From Homalodisca vitripennis (taxonomy: Eukaryota; Arthropoda; Insecta; Hemiptera; Cicadellidae): a stretch of DNA of 64,000 nt. Under the pieces are notes generated by a model, which was not told the DNA's origin, searched no databases, and was given only the letters and a program-made list of their open reading frames with translations. Position numbers and translations under genes: made by a program. Shown here piece after piece: positions 1-12,016 of the stretch; the first letter of the stretch is position 1; every line of letters begins with the position of its first letter. The stretch covers positions 96,192 through 160,191 of the forward strand of contig NW_025778046.1 in the NCBI RefSeq assembly GCF_021130785.1, in the 5' to 3' direction.

Positions 1-1350
1 AAAATCCAGATGTGCGAGAATGACAATGAACGCAATGTGGGACAATTTAATAAGTAACTCCAGGGTCCCAATCAGTGCAAAATTTAAATGTTTCGAAGCC
101 GTTATTAGAGCAATACTTTGTTATGGAGCACAAGTCTGGGGATGTCTGGAAAACAACGGAATAGAAAGTGTTCAAAGAGAATTTATTAAGAGACTTTTCC
201 GGCTGCCGCACAATACACCGAATTATGCGATCCACTTAGAAGTAAATATTGAAACTATTTTCATATACACTCTGAAACTGAATCTTTCTTATTTAATGAA
301 AATTTTGTCCTGGGGTGAAGACCGCCTACCAAACATTCTAGCAAGACAAACTATCGAAGGTAAGAGCGCATGGTGCAGGAGGTGGATAGAGTTAGGTGTC
401 AGAGTGGGAGTTGAGGTAGATTTCAGTGTGCAGGAGTTGGACATACTGCAGACACAGCTGATGAGTGTGGGTAGAGGGGCTGAGGGATAGGTTTCATGCA
501 GACTGTGTGGGCAGAGCACGGACCTCTCGTTATCACCAGCAGTACCTGACCGTTGATTCTTGACCTTGGGGACAGAAGTGCAATCAGTAATAACCTTCAT
601 GTTAGTACTATTTCATGGGTTATCAAAGCTCGAGCAGAACTTGTCAGCTTAAATTACAAGCCTTGGCTAACCGATTCAATTTTTACCTGTTCTTTGTGCA
701 ACCTGCAAGAGAATGAAACAGTTTTCCACTTTGTAGCCATATGTCCTATTCTCAGGAATATTCGAAAACAACGTTTAGGAAATTGTATATTAAGTAAAAG
801 GGAGTTTTTGGAATTTTTGAATGGGAGGGATTGGCAGGCGTTAGGGGATTATATGAAGGACGCTTGGAGGTACCGGTGGAATTTAATACAGGAATTCAAT
901 TTTTTAGATTTTTCTTTTTTAATTTCTTAATAAGTAAGGAAAACTGTGCAAACATAACGTGCTAGTTATAATGTACATAGTTACGTAGATTACGAGTTTA
1001 TATTGCACTTATACATCACAGGAGAGACCATTAAGATAAGGATTCAGTCTTTACTTTTATATTACTTTTTCTGTACTGTATCTGTATATTTGTATCAACG
1101 TAACATATTGTATTAACTGCCTTTAGGATGTAAATGTTTTTTTTTTACTTTTTCTCTTTTACTGTACAAATTTCGTTTTGTAAAAAGTTTGGTAGTTTAG
1201 CAGTTTATTTTGTACTGTATTTAATACTAGTATAGTCGGTCATTTTGACCAATGCTGTGTTTGAAGTTGGGTTCACTGTGGGGACCTAAATGTGTATACA
1301 CAACTAAAAGGAAAATAAAGCACTTTTTCATTTCATTTTCATTTCATTTT
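1..1350 (+). mobile_element. 3' end of a non-LTR retrotransposon (LINE), cut by the window edge
   Basis: The region contains the carboxyl end of a reverse-transcriptase polyprotein (20-930), a 3' UTR of about 400 bp, an AATAAA signal at 1,314-1,319, and a tail of TTTCA-type repeats at about 1,325-1,350. A coding end, a UTR and a simple-repeat tail in that order are typical of a LINE 3' end. The 5' part lies outside the window, so no target-site duplication can be checked. The clade is not certain. Confidence 0.85.
20..930 (+). pseudogene. LINE ORF2 carboxyl end, frameshifted
   Basis: Two reading frames cover this stretch (20-490 and 553-930). The first has the conserved region after the reverse-transcriptase core, with residues such as ILCYGAQVWG, VQREFIKRLFRLP and a tyrosine-rich TLKL segment. 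The second carries a terminal zinc-knuckle-like motif C-x2-C-x9-H-x4-C starting at CSLC. The two parts lie in different frames, so at least one frameshift lies between about 440 and 553 and the copy is dead. In a live element this part belongs to the reverse transcriptase used in target-primed integration. Family assignment rests on these motifs only. Confidence 0.85.
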
Positions 1351-2435
1351 TCTATCGGAAATTTTGTTCTAATTATTCACGACTTCCGGTGATCACCCTT
1401 ATTACATAATAAATATCATCACTTTAAAACAGCAGCACATTTATTTCTGAAAAACAATTATTGTAATTTTTAAATAGTTATCTACAAAACCGAGACGTTT
1501 GTGAAGAAAAAAATAGTAAAGAATAGACGTTGCTTAAAAAATTGAGAACTTTGAAGTCTAATCCCTTATGGCCACTTAGACTTATGATGCTTGCTGATTT
1601 CCGTGATGAGTGTCCATTGAAAAGATTATGTTGAGTGCTTTACAATTTAACGCTTAGTATTTGGGCGTAGTTTTCAGAGTGATCTTTTAGTGGAATAGTG
1701 TATAAAATAATGTTATTCTTATGTAATGTTTATGTATGTCTTTTATGTAACCTTACTACAGATTATATGCACAATATAAATTACAGGGGACTTTTTCTTG
1801 TTCACATTCCTGCCGCCGTGGTTTAAATACTGCATTACTTTTTAATTGCTGGTTAATTCCTAAATCTCCTAACTCAATAATGGTTTATATTAATATATTA
1901 TCCTAGTTATTGCTATATAGGCCAAGAAATATGTCGAGTGTGACAGGTAGGCGATCAAAACTGTTTCTTGATTAAAGTTTGTAACGGTTTCAGTGCAAGG
2001 AATACTTGAATAAAGATGCTTCTTGAGCAGCCTATAATACAACGTTCCCATACGGTTTACCTTATAATTGAAATATATTTAGCGTGCGTGAAGATATTAT
2101 ATACAGAGTGAAACTGTTCCTTTCAATACAATTGTAAACATTTTTGTATGTGTAAATGTACAAGCGTTTCATTGTAGTTTGTTCGTCAGATATAAGTAGT
2201 GCCCCAGCATTATATAATACTTGACTGAAGAGTCCAATAAGGGTGATGAAAGTAAGCAAGCAGATTTTAATTACTTATTCCGGAGTTGTCTTCATACCGT
2301 GTCTATTTTTTTTTTAATTCCCTACGGTAAATTTTAAAGAAGTATCTGTAGTATTTACCAAAATCTTTGGTTATATTGCAATAATATTTAAACTATACAA
2401 ATATCAATGGAATAATGATTTCTTTGGAACTAACG
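1351..2435. other. AT-rich stretch with nothing recognised
   Basis: I see no reading frame of coding character, no tandem repeat and no clear match to another part of the window. Confidence 0.5.
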
Positions 2436-2439
2436 AATC

Positions 2440-2930
2440 CAGTGTTGTCTGAAATCATTAATTAAGGAACAGCATTTATTGAAGATTCACTGTTTCGGGG
2501 GTGTTGAAGTTAGATTGAAATCGAATAGTGAGCACTGAGGTTTCGTGATTAATGAAAACCGTCTAGGTGTTTCATTAATAACTCGCGACCTGTTACATCT
2601 TATCGCATGAAACGTGTTTGATAAATTGAATTTAAAAGTATCATATCGTCAAAAGTTTCGAAACATCTTGGAGTTAATGTAACATCCAATTCTGAAATCG
2701 TTTATAGATCCAGATAAGTGGTCTTAAAAAAACTAAATTTACGGGAAATTCGTTCAAACATAGTTATATAAACAAGTTGGGAGTACGCTACAATCCGTAT
2801 CGCAAGGTTTTGATAAGGTGGCATGCAACATATCATGTTCCTATAGCTAATTTCACTCTACAGTTGTCTGTGGTCAGGTAAATAAGAATATAAAACAACA
2901 CGTAAAATGCAATATCTTTCCCCCTACATA
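2440..2930 (+). repeat. Block A, copy 1
   Basis: This stretch aligns by eye with 49,850-50,310 in the same orientation. Shared words include AATTAAGGAAC, TTGAAGATTC, GATTAATGAAA, ACTCGCG, AGTGGTCTTA and the closing GCAACAT-TCATGTT. The two copies differ by many substitutions and small indels, so the duplication is old. No reading frame is conserved. Origin unknown. Confidence 0.75.
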
Positions 2931-3574
2931 CAAATGTATGTATTCTCTAACTATCTTATAGCTACTTATTGTTACCCATAAGTTCAATGTAAAAAATATT
3001 CGATACCACTAAGCCAAATCCAATGGAGTCACTAGCGCAATTGTAAAGTTAATGAGTAGAAGCTTAATGCAACATTTTAAGACTATATGTCTGTTTGAGA
3101 TATCATGGGAACACACATACAGATAGACAGACATAAATAGAGAAATTGAATTTTCCCATTATCTTGAGTCATATACACGCTAACGTACTACCAACAAGAG
3201 AAACTAGAACAAATTACGTATACAAACCAAATACTGTATGCGAGTTCTACTCGATTAGTAAGAAATCCGAAATGTTTGCTTCAGCTGATAATCAACCTTT
3301 TGAATCGCAAATCATGTTTTCACAGAGCTGATTATACTTTTAAATTAATTTTAACTAACAATTAAGACTATAATATTAAAGTTGAATATTATTTTATAGA
3401 TTACATTTATAATTGTACATATATATTTTTTGTATATAAATTGCATAAAACACTCTTATTTATTAATAATAATAGCTATCCCCAATCAAAATAAAATTTG
3501 ACTTTTACAGTTCAAACGGTTTTATTTAACACTTTTTTATCATCTTTAAAAATACAAGAAAGTTGTATATAAGT

Positions 3575-3920
3575 ATAACGAGTTGTATTGAAAATTATAA
3601 TCTAAAGAATTTTGAAAAATAGTTGATTGAGAACTAGATCGGTTTAATACAAGTATCCAGTTTTATTTACAAATAAGCATTTGAGTAAAGAAGTACTTCA
3701 GAAAGTACAGCTTTGATGTGTAGCAGACAATTGGTTGATGGTATTTACAGCCTTGAGCGTCCCCATATTTACCGCTGACAAACAATCCCTAGATGAAAAC
3801 TCCCTCCGGTTTCGTCTCAGATATACTTTTATCTTTGTTTCTTTCAAATATATAATAATAGAATTTTCACGGATAGAGACGCAGTTAGTAAATTTCGCTC
3901 AGAAAAAATAATGAACGTCG
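3575..3920 (+). repeat. Block B, copy 1 (inverted partner near the right end)
   Basis: The complement of 62,400-62,762 matches this stretch closely. Shared words are AACGAGTTGTATT, GAGAACTAGATC, AAGTATCCAGTTTTATTT, CAGCCTTGAGCG, and ATTTACCGCTGACAAACAATCC (3,767-3,788). Similarity stops sharply at about 3,575 and fades beyond 3,900. The two copies are in opposite orientation and about 58.5 kb apart. Confidence 0.8.
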
Positions 3921-4381
3921 TGATCTCTACGTTGATAAAATATAGTATTCAGGAATAGTCTCTTCTTATAATATTCCTGTATTAAAAATATAGAGATATA
4001 AGATATTCGGGACTTTTTAATTCTTTTGTGAAAGTTTATAGAAAATTTCTGGTGTACTAATATAATGGCTCAATATTACGGAATATAAGATAACAGCAGA
4101 AATGTGGGACAGTGTTTTCGCTAAGAGTAAATGAATAGTGAGGGATCAAGATGACATTTTTTGTCAGTGATCTCTTTTACAATAGAAAGAAAACTGAAAT
4201 TGCTTCCATATTCCGATATTTTAACGTTGTCTTAACAAGATTACGAGTATCAGAGTCTAAGTGATTGTTAAGAAATAAAATGTAATTATCATGTCGGTAA
4301 TTTCTAAATCCTTAAGAATATTATAATGATATATATTAATTTTCTACGTCTTTTTGGTAGGCATAACCTACATTTGGATAT

Positions 4382-5340
4382 ATACAAGGTGTTTGAAAGG
4401 TATGGGTACGGCTTAATATTTTACAAACCATAGCAGATAAACATATATAAACTTTGCACAGTGTCATATGGCTATGTAAACTATTTTTTCCTTGCTATTA
4501 CCATGACATGCCAACCATGGGGGGACGGCCCGCAGAGGAAAACATGGAAAACTTTAATGAAAGCATGGGTCGAGTGATACCTCATTTGAAAGAGCTCACT
4601 TAGTAGAGTTGAATGCCGCAAACCGCATCTCAAAAGGTTTATCCAATCAGAAATGGCGGGTTGTTTTAGGTACACATTTTGAAGTACATTATGCGCTGCT
4701 ATTTCTGACTGGATCGTCGTATTCTGATGCGGTAGGCGGCGTTTCACTCTACTAACCAATGTTTTTTCACTGTCTTTTTTTAACTAGCAAATTATGTCAT
4801 AAATTTATAACACAATAAATAAAACTAAAATGAATTCCTCGTCTTTATGTTAATGAATTAATTAAGTTCTACCATTGTTCTTTTTTGGTAAAATAGTTAA
4901 CTTACTACTTAATTTTTGAATTAATTTTTTTTTTTATTTTTTATAAATACTTATCAGTGAAACCATTGGTTAGTAGAGTGAAACGCCACCTACCGCATTA
5001 GAATACGACGAGCCAGTCAGAAATGGCAGCGCATAACGTACTTCACAATGTGTACTTAAAACAACCCGCCATTTCTGTTTGGATAAACCTTTTGAGATGC
5101 GGTTTGCTGCATTGAACTCTACTAAGTGAGCTCTTTCAAATGAGGTATCACTCGACCCATGCTTCAATTTAAGATTTCCATGTTTTCCTCTGTGGGCCGT
5201 CCCCCCATGGTTGGCATGTCATAGTAATAAGGAAAAAAATAGTTTACATAGCCATATGACACTTTGAAAGGTTTATATATGTTATCTGCTATGGTTTGTA
5301 AAATATTATGCCGTACCCATACTTTTCAAACACCTTGTAT
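4382..5340. mobile_element. Foldback / MITE-like DNA element with about 390-bp inverted arms
   Basis: The left arm (about 4,382-4,772) is the imperfect inverted complement of the right arm (about 4,955-5,340), around an AT-rich centre of about 180 bp. The outer ends read ACAAGGTGTTTGAAA on one side and TTTCAAACACCTTGT on the other, and both abut TA-rich DNA (TATA outward). TA-flanked short termini of this form suggest a Tc1/mariner-type non-autonomous element, but that is inference. The arms carry many differences, so the element is not recent. The short reading frames inside the arms (4,481-4,759 and 4,970-5,167) are products of the repeat. Confidence 0.85.
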
Positions 5341-6890
5341 ATATATACTATATTTTTCATTAACAATATATATACTGGGTGTAGAGGCGCATATAGAATA
5401 AAATTGGGGGGCTGACTCATATGATGATTTATGGAGTAAAAGTACCCTAAAAAATAGAAGCTCAGGAATCTTCCTACTCGGAATTTCCCAGCTTTACGAC
5501 CTCATAAATTTTTTCTAGCTTAAAAGTAGCTCTTGTGTACAGTTATAATACATGTCTAAACATTTCAGGAGAGGCCTAAAGACCCTAACAACCCCCTCCC
5601 TTCAATAAGTCCATGATTTTATGTCATGTAAACCGAACACGCGCGATATTCTTAGCATTTGATTATAAATGTATTATTTACTTACAACATATAAAATGTT
5701 GGCTAAAAAATTAAATATGCGACTAAAAAGTGTGATGTAACGTTAAAAAGTAGTCAACAATAAATTTTATTTTAGTACAAGAAGGATTATACTGTAACTG
5801 TTTGTTGTAATGTATGCAATACCGTGAAAAAGGAACATAACGAGTTGGAGCTCAGCGAGTAATAATGAGAGAGTTACTGTCCGGTTCCGATTTTCTTTGT
5901 ACGCTTTGTTTGAACACAGCAACCGGAAACTGCGTCCGTTGGAGCCAAGTGGAGATTTATTACATTTACAAGCTATCAGCTTAATAATTCTTTATAAATT
6001 ACTTATATCTCTGTTCGTAATTACTTGATGAATTATGTTAAATAAGATAAAGTATCATTTGTGTGGTAATAAAGGTAATTATTGCTATAAAATACACGCA
6101 TTAGGTTTTTAATTGTAATATCACGTTCTAATTTGAGTGTTTTAGTACACAACATGTAATAAAATGTACAGGGAGGTGAGTTACAATTTATGTCCCTTAA
6201 GTTTCATGAATTTCGTAGTGTTAAATTTTTTATATAAAATTTGAGATGTGTGATCAAAATAATATATTTTAACTCTTGTAGCAAAATAAATGGTTAAATA
6301 AAAGGATGAGAATGTATTATTTTCTCAATTATCTCTTATCTTCCTGTTGAGTTTTATTTAGTGTAAAATAACTATGGACCGTACCGTGGTGTCCTCACAA
6401 TAAACCTTATTTTGTTGTGATATTGAAAATATTGGTAATGAGGTAATAAATTACATTAGTACATGTAGTGTTATTCCGCAACTTGCCTTTAAAAACGAAT
6501 ACAATATGACTAGAAAATATTTATTATTACTACATTTTTGGTATTCTCTTGGTTATAGAACATCAATCATATATGACATAGGAAATCACAGTACTTCACT
6601 CACACAATATAAACCTCGTAAGAGGAAAATATTGTGATTTTGTTTTTGTTATGTTTAGATTTTAAATTCACACGTACTTATCTTTCATTCAATTAACATT
6701 TATAATTTGCGTTTTGAAAACCTCGTAGAGAAATGTTCGATGATGTTGTCATAGACAGGACTGTTTCCATCCAATGGATGATTGCCTTATATTGTATTCA
6801 TTATTACTTAAGGGTTAGCCAAAACTATCAGCCAGAGAGTGCAAAACCTTATTTTCTGTTAGTTTCTTCTTACTTATTATAAAAAAATAA
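5341..6890. other. AT-rich stretch, no gene recognised
   Basis: A slightly less AT-rich part at about 5,370-5,960 is unlike its surroundings and could be another decayed repeat. I found no partner for it in the window. The rest shows no coding sequence or tandem repeat. Confidence 0.45.
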
Positions 6891-8205
6891 AGTTTCGCAA
6901 CAGTTAAAAATCACGCAAAAAGTCCTGCTGTATCAAACAAGAAAGCTGAAGAATTGATACATTCCACTCAACTACCAGGTTTATAAGAAGCTATTGCCTA
7001 TTAAGACTATCAGAGCCACTTATTGTAAAGGAATTTAGATCTATACAATATAAATAACGCTCTTTCGTCTAGAGAATGAAAGGACATCTTAAGCAAACCT
7101 ATCATTACTTGAGATTTTACTTTGTTGGATTGTTTAGTTGTTAAGTACTCAATTGTTCTCAACTTTGTTGAACGTAAACTTTTACTTAACTTTGACCTAA
7201 TTTGTTAGTTTTAACGGATGTTAGTCGTTAATTTTGTAATATTGTAACTGTTAAATATAACTTATTGAAGCAGAAAAAAATTCCTAATATTTTGTTTAGT
7301 TATATTCATATTTTTGAGAAAATTATGTGAGTTTAAGCGAGTAGACAATTAGAATATCGTTTATTGCTTATGTTTGAAAATCCAGATATTGTCTACTTTT
7401 GCTTACACAACAGAACTACTCTCTTCTATTTATGACAGGAACGTCAAACATTGCCCCCAACAGGACGATTCTGTCATTCTCAGTCTAAGTGTATACATAC
7501 TTGGTCTATTGCAGAGTATCAACAATCAATTCCGTAAATGACCCAGATTTACATGATGCCAATGTCAGCAAAGTGTTTCACAGTCAGGCTTTAAAGTACT
7601 ATCCGTACAGTTTCAATAGAATGTATATTGCACTTAACTTTTACTAAGAATAGAAAACACACTTTTCAACCTTTTAAAATAATCTTAGCCACTTATAATA
7701 GCAGTGTATCACGTAAAAACCAAGACAAAAGTTCCACAACACATTCAAACTAAACTTCAATAATAGTACGAGTAAGATTTGGTATTTAACAGATATTTTT
7801 TTAAAGTTAAAGATGTATATTATTTAAACTAAATATCTGTTCACTTTATGTATTCTTACGTTCGATTAAAACGCCATACAACTCTAATACTCTAACTGGT
7901 ATTAATAATAAATTATTTCGGCAAATAATAAATAAAAACTATTAAAATAAATTATAATTCTTTTGGTTACATTATTTATTGTACGCCTACATTTAGTCTT
8001 TTATTTATTTGAGTTATTTATTTATTTAATTGTTAAAGTGTAATCTTAATTAACCTTATATTAAGAATTATTTATAGAAAGAAAAAAATATGCGAAAAAA
8101 ATGCGAAAAAAGATATGATTTAAAAATATAGCGTATAGAAAAGTTGATTAAAATATTACGTTTTATAAATAAGACTAAGAAGTTTAATGAACATGATGGA
8201 ACCAA
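6890..8205 (+). repeat. Upstream part of V locus 1 (segmental duplicate of about 23,100-24,440)
   Basis: Stretches here align with DNA in front of the second minisatellite. Shared words include GAACTACTCTCTT, CTATTTATGACAG against TTTATTTGTGACAG, GATGCCAATGTCAGCAA, TTTTACTAAGAAT and AAAAGTTYC-TAACACA. Around 6,920-7,050 it also matches one unit of the tandem repeat at 22,900-23,350. No coding potential is evident. Confidence 0.7.
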
Positions 8206-8209
8206 ATGT

Positions 8210-9130
8210 GATGTGACAGTAAGCGCTTGCCAGATATCCGCCCTGACAGCAATATATGACAGTGAGCACGTCCCAGGTGTCCGCCCTGACAGCAATACGT
8301 GACAGTGAGTCCGTACCAAGTGTCCGCCCTGACAGCAGTACGTGACAGTGAGTCCGTACCAAGTGTCCGCCCTGACAGCAATACGTGACAGTGAGTCCGT
8401 ACCAAGTGTCCGCCCTGACAGCAATACGTGACAGTGAGTCCGTACCAAGTGTCCGCCCTGACAGCAATACGTGACAGTGAGTCCGTACCAAGTGTCCGCC
8501 CTGACAGCAATACGTGACAGTGAGTCCGTACCAAGTGTCCGCCCTGACAGCAATACGTGACAGTGAGTCCGTACCAAGTGTCCGCCCTGACAGCAATACG
8601 TGACAGTGAGTCCGTACCAAGTGTCTGCCCTGACAGCAATACGTGACAGTGAACCCGTACCAAGTGTTTCTGCTCTGACAAGCAATACGTGACAGTGAGT
8701 CCGTACCAAGTGTCCGCCCTGACAACAATACGTGACAGTGAGCCCGTACCAAGTGTCCTGCCCTAACACAGCAATACGTGACAGTGAGTCCGTACCAAGT
8801 GTCCGCCCTGACAGCAATACGTGACAGTGAGTCCGTACCAAGTGTCCGCCCTGACAAGCAATACGTGACAGTGAGTCCGTACCAGGTTTCTGCTCTGACA
8901 ACAATACATGACAGTGAGACCGTCCCAGTGTCTGCTCTGACAAGCAATACGTGACAGTGAGTCCGTACCAAGTGTCCGCCCTGACAGCAATACGTGACAG
9001 TGAGTCCGTACCAAGTGTCCGCCCTGACAGCAATACGTGACAGTGAGTCCGTACCAAGTGTCCGCCCTGACAGCAATACGTGACAGTGAGTCCGTACCAA
9101 GTGTCCGCCCTGACAGCAATACGTGACAGA
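8210..9130. repeat. 43-bp minisatellite array, about 21 units (V locus 1)
   Basis: The unit is 43 bp, for example from 8,341 to the next CGTGACAG at 8,384, and contains AAGTGTCCGCCCTGACAGCA. Units at about 8,296-8,620 and 8,950-9,128 are almost identical. A middle zone at about 8,620-8,950 has 1-3 bp indels and variants such as TCTGCTCTGACAAGCA. The array is far richer in G+C than its surroundings. On the minus strand the unit has no stop in any frame, which gives reading frames over 300 codons long (for example 8,068-9,057). These follow from the repeat and are not evidence of a protein. Confidence 0.97.
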
Positions 9131-9490
9131 CCTCGGGCTGTCTATTGGGAACCAAACTCGGGGTTCCTCTGGGTAATTAGCTCAGGATTCCTTTTATGAG
9201 TAATACGTTTAAAAAATAATTTCTTAGTTTAGCTACATGACTGGTATTACATTATAACAAATATGTGTAAGTACACTATCAAGAGTAACTAGCTTGTAGC
9301 AATAATAATCCTTAGATGGTAATTTTCGTTTCGTATAATCTAGAATCCATAATTAAATTCATAAGATCGACAGAGGAATTTTTCCAAAGAAATAAAATGA
9401 ATGTACCAGTCCATACAAAAATGCTGATTTAACATTTATTTACATGCATAACAGTTGCTTGCGTGTTTGAAACTAAGAAACATATTAACG
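9131..9490 (+). repeat. Right flank of V locus 1
   Basis: The first about 75 bp read GACCTCGGGCTG, CTATTGGGAACCAAACTCGG and TTAGCTCAGGATTCC. The same right edge occurs after the minisatellite at 25,320 and at 28,695. Weaker matches to 25,480-25,800 continue (CAGAGGAA-TTTT, TGATTTAACAT, AAACTAAGAAA). The edges therefore belong to the repeat family, not to the insertion site. Confidence 0.8.
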
Positions 9491-9499
9491 TAGGTAAAA

Positions 9500-9902
9500 T
9501 TAATAATTATATATTTCGAGCTCTATAAAAACCATTGCAGGTGACGATGCATTTCTTTTATAGGAAAACAATTCTTGATCGGAGTATGTGCTTTTACAGT
9601 TCAAATTGTGTTTCAGCTCCTGAACTATTACAATATTGCTCTTTAAAACTGTTGGAATAGTACTTGAAAAAAATGTTAAATTCAATAATTGAAAAAGTTT
9701 GCGATTTTAATATTTCTCCCATCCAAAAGGAATATGTGTGCCTTGTAGATTCTAAAAATAAATTTTTTATATTTTCTCTCAAACTTTGTGTAACGTTTGT
9801 CAACATTTCTTTTTTTCTTCTTGGACTAATTACACGGATATATGAGAATTTAAATTTCAAATTAAACTCAACTTTTTTGAGCATATTTCCTAACCTTTTC
9901 AT
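9500..9902 (-). other. Two overlapping open frames of uncertain meaning
   Basis: On the minus strand, frames 9,594-9,902 (102 codons) and 9,500-9,685 (61 codons) overlap and could be one frameshifted coding stretch of about 130 codons, rich in Lys, Phe, Asn and Ser. A plus-strand frame (9,664-9,954) is also open over the same bases, as expected in AT-rich DNA. I recognise no domain. Probably chance. Confidence 0.15.
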
Positions 9903-10199
9903 TATGAACAGTCTTTTGTCTATTTCAAACGCTTTTCAGAATACGAATACATAACATAAGTAACACATGAGTATATTTTGATCACCAAGAAATGGCGAAA
10001 GAAATGTTGAAATAAGTATAATTTGGTACAAAAACGTAGAAATATCTCAGCAAAATTGATTGGCTAGCTTGGCAAGCCATTACGGGTCTCATAGCCGATA
10101 ATAACAGTATAATGCTATGACACTAATTTTCGATATATAAGAAAATCTGAGTCGCTGCATAGTTATAGTGATATTAACAGTGACAATATTTGGAAAATG

Positions 10200-10510
10200 T
10201 ATGAGAACAATGATAATAGCAAACGAAACAGTATATACAATTTCTACTGATGTCCAATGGCTGAGTTCAGCGTAGCATGTATCTTGAGGTTATGGACAAT
10301 CCTCATTTCTGCCTGCCTGTTTGTTACTTGATAAATAGAGAAAAATACTTAACTACTGTGTTGAAAGATTGCATGAAAATCCTTATATATATTTCAAACT
10401 GTATTAGATATATACACGTGATGGAAATGAGAAAATCGTACAAAAAAGGGTTTTCTTCACAAATTGAGTACAATCCTATGACATTTTGTTTAGGACAACG
10501 TAGGCCTGAG
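10200..10510 (+). repeat. Block D, copy 1
   Basis: It aligns with 31,650-31,880. Shared words are AATGGCTGAGTT-A-CG, CTGTTTGT and GCATGAAAAT. The pattern of a GGCTGAGTT start followed by CTGTCTGT-like runs and a CATGAAAAT word resembles a widespread arthropod repeat, but I cannot name the family. The open frame 10,277-10,519 has no recognisable domain. Confidence 0.6.
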
Positions 10511-10539
10511 TGTTCTTAAAGTCTTTTCTTATCAGGCTG

Positions 10540-10790
10540 GCAAACTATTTTTGTGTCAGCTTGGAAAAGTTAAATTTCTTTCCTGCATGACAGCATGTCA
10601 GAAAGTAATGAGTTGTAGAGTTTGAAATCTGTGCATGCAACCTCAGGGAAGTGTATTACGTGACACGTTGCGTGGCGAACTCAAACCTCATTTACTTTGG
10701 ACTCTGAATGTTTTAGCGTTAAATCAGTTGTTGAGTAATTAACCAAGAAATTAGCTACTCATAATGATAAAGTGACGTCCAGGCGTATAA
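10540..10790 (+). repeat. Block E, copy 1
   Basis: It matches 32,100-32,330 through ATGACAGCATGTCAGAAAG (there ATGACTGCATGTCAGAAAG), TGCATGCAAC, GCGTGGCGAAC, TTTACTTTG and AAGAAAT-A. D followed by E occurs at both sites, with similar spacing. Confidence 0.75.
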
Positions 10791-11384
10791 AGACAAATTG
10801 AGTGTTGTTAATTTAATTTTGACCTCTTTTATCCTATCTAACCACAGATGCATTTTAATATGCTCATTATTTTATTAAAAAATATTTTATTTTATTTTAA
10901 CTTTTTTGCAAAAAGCAAACATTGTGTACTGATAACGATATTGATTATTTATAAGTAAGGTAAAGATACTGATATATGAAAAGTGGCTTTTCATGAAGTA
11001 TACCTCTTAGTAAAACGAACTTTTATTCAAACGTGAATTGCGTTGAAGTTGACTAAAGCATACAGTTTAATAAATAAAGTAAGGGTAAATGGTAACGAAA
11101 TTATAAAACATTAATAAATTCATATAACTATTATGAATTTGAAAAGTATTGCTTGTAGAATAAATCACACGATAGGCGCACTACATTCTTATTAATGTTT
11201 GTATTACACGTTCATTGTTCAAAATTTGATGTAGGCCCTAATTGTTTCATTCCTTTGTGTAATGTAAATTGGAATATGTTAAAAATGTTTCTTTATGTTA
11301 TATAGTGGGAAATTAATAAAAAGGAAAATAATGTCTTCACATTTGTATAAATAATGGATTTATATTGATTAGAAAAGGAAACAT

Positions 11385-11630
11385 AAAAATGCAGTGCTCT
11401 ATTTTTTTACCGAGCTTTCTAAAGAAGAACCGTCTGAGAAGTCGGTTTTTAAGTAGTTACTCTGCTCTCATTAGTTAACCATCAGCATGCAAATTACACA
11501 ATCTGTCAGAGTCAGATTTATTTTGTAAATCTTGAATTTACATCACTTGCTTTCTGGTATTTTAGTAGTTAATATTACATATAATATTTTTATTTTGTCT
11601 TACTAAAATATGTACATATGAAGCACAAAT
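11385..11630 (+). repeat. Block F, copy 1
   Basis: It matches 33,000-33,230 strongly: CTCTGCTCTCATTAGTT, AACCATCAGCATGCAAATTA and TCTGTCAGAGTCAGATTTAT are shared. It matches 18,160-18,340 and 35,330-35,540 more weakly. In all four places block T follows. Confidence 0.85.
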
Positions 11631-11639
11631 ATAGATAGT

Positions 11640-11900
11640 AACGCTAAACTAGAGAGTGTAAGAAGAATGGAAGGAGCATGAGAACGATAACAGTGAAGAC
11701 AAGTTGCTATCGTCATCAAAACTCCGCTGTCAGAGATTGATTATTCTACTGTATATGAATATAGCACCACTTGACTAAAGAGAGTGAGAGAGATAACGTA
11801 GACATAACCCTCATCCTTGTCTTTAGTTTGTAGCTGCGTTTAGAAAGTTATCATTATTATTATATTAGCACAAATGTCCCTATAAGAATTTCCGTAATTG
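11640..11900 (+). repeat. Block T, copy 1 (TATA block, degenerate core)
   Basis: It shares GAACGATAACAGTGAAGACA, CGCTGTCAGAGATTGATTA, a core reading GAATATAGCACCACTTGACT, and ACAAATGTCCCT with the other T copies. The core has drifted from the TATAAATAGCGCC form seen elsewhere. Confidence 0.85.
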
Positions 11901-11994
11901 AATATGTTGAACATACGTTTTATTACTGTTAGTTTTTTATGAACGATAAAATAACTGGAGATTTGTATGGGATTATATTAAATTATAAAAATCT

Positions 11995-12016
11995 TATATA
12001 TATATATATATATATA
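11995..12016. repeat. TA dinucleotide run
   Basis: A short, nearly pure TA microsatellite. Confidence 0.9.

Noticed and set aside
8210..9130. CRISPR-like array.
   Set aside because: The 43-bp units are contiguous without unique spacers, and the setting is eukaryotic. It is a minisatellite.
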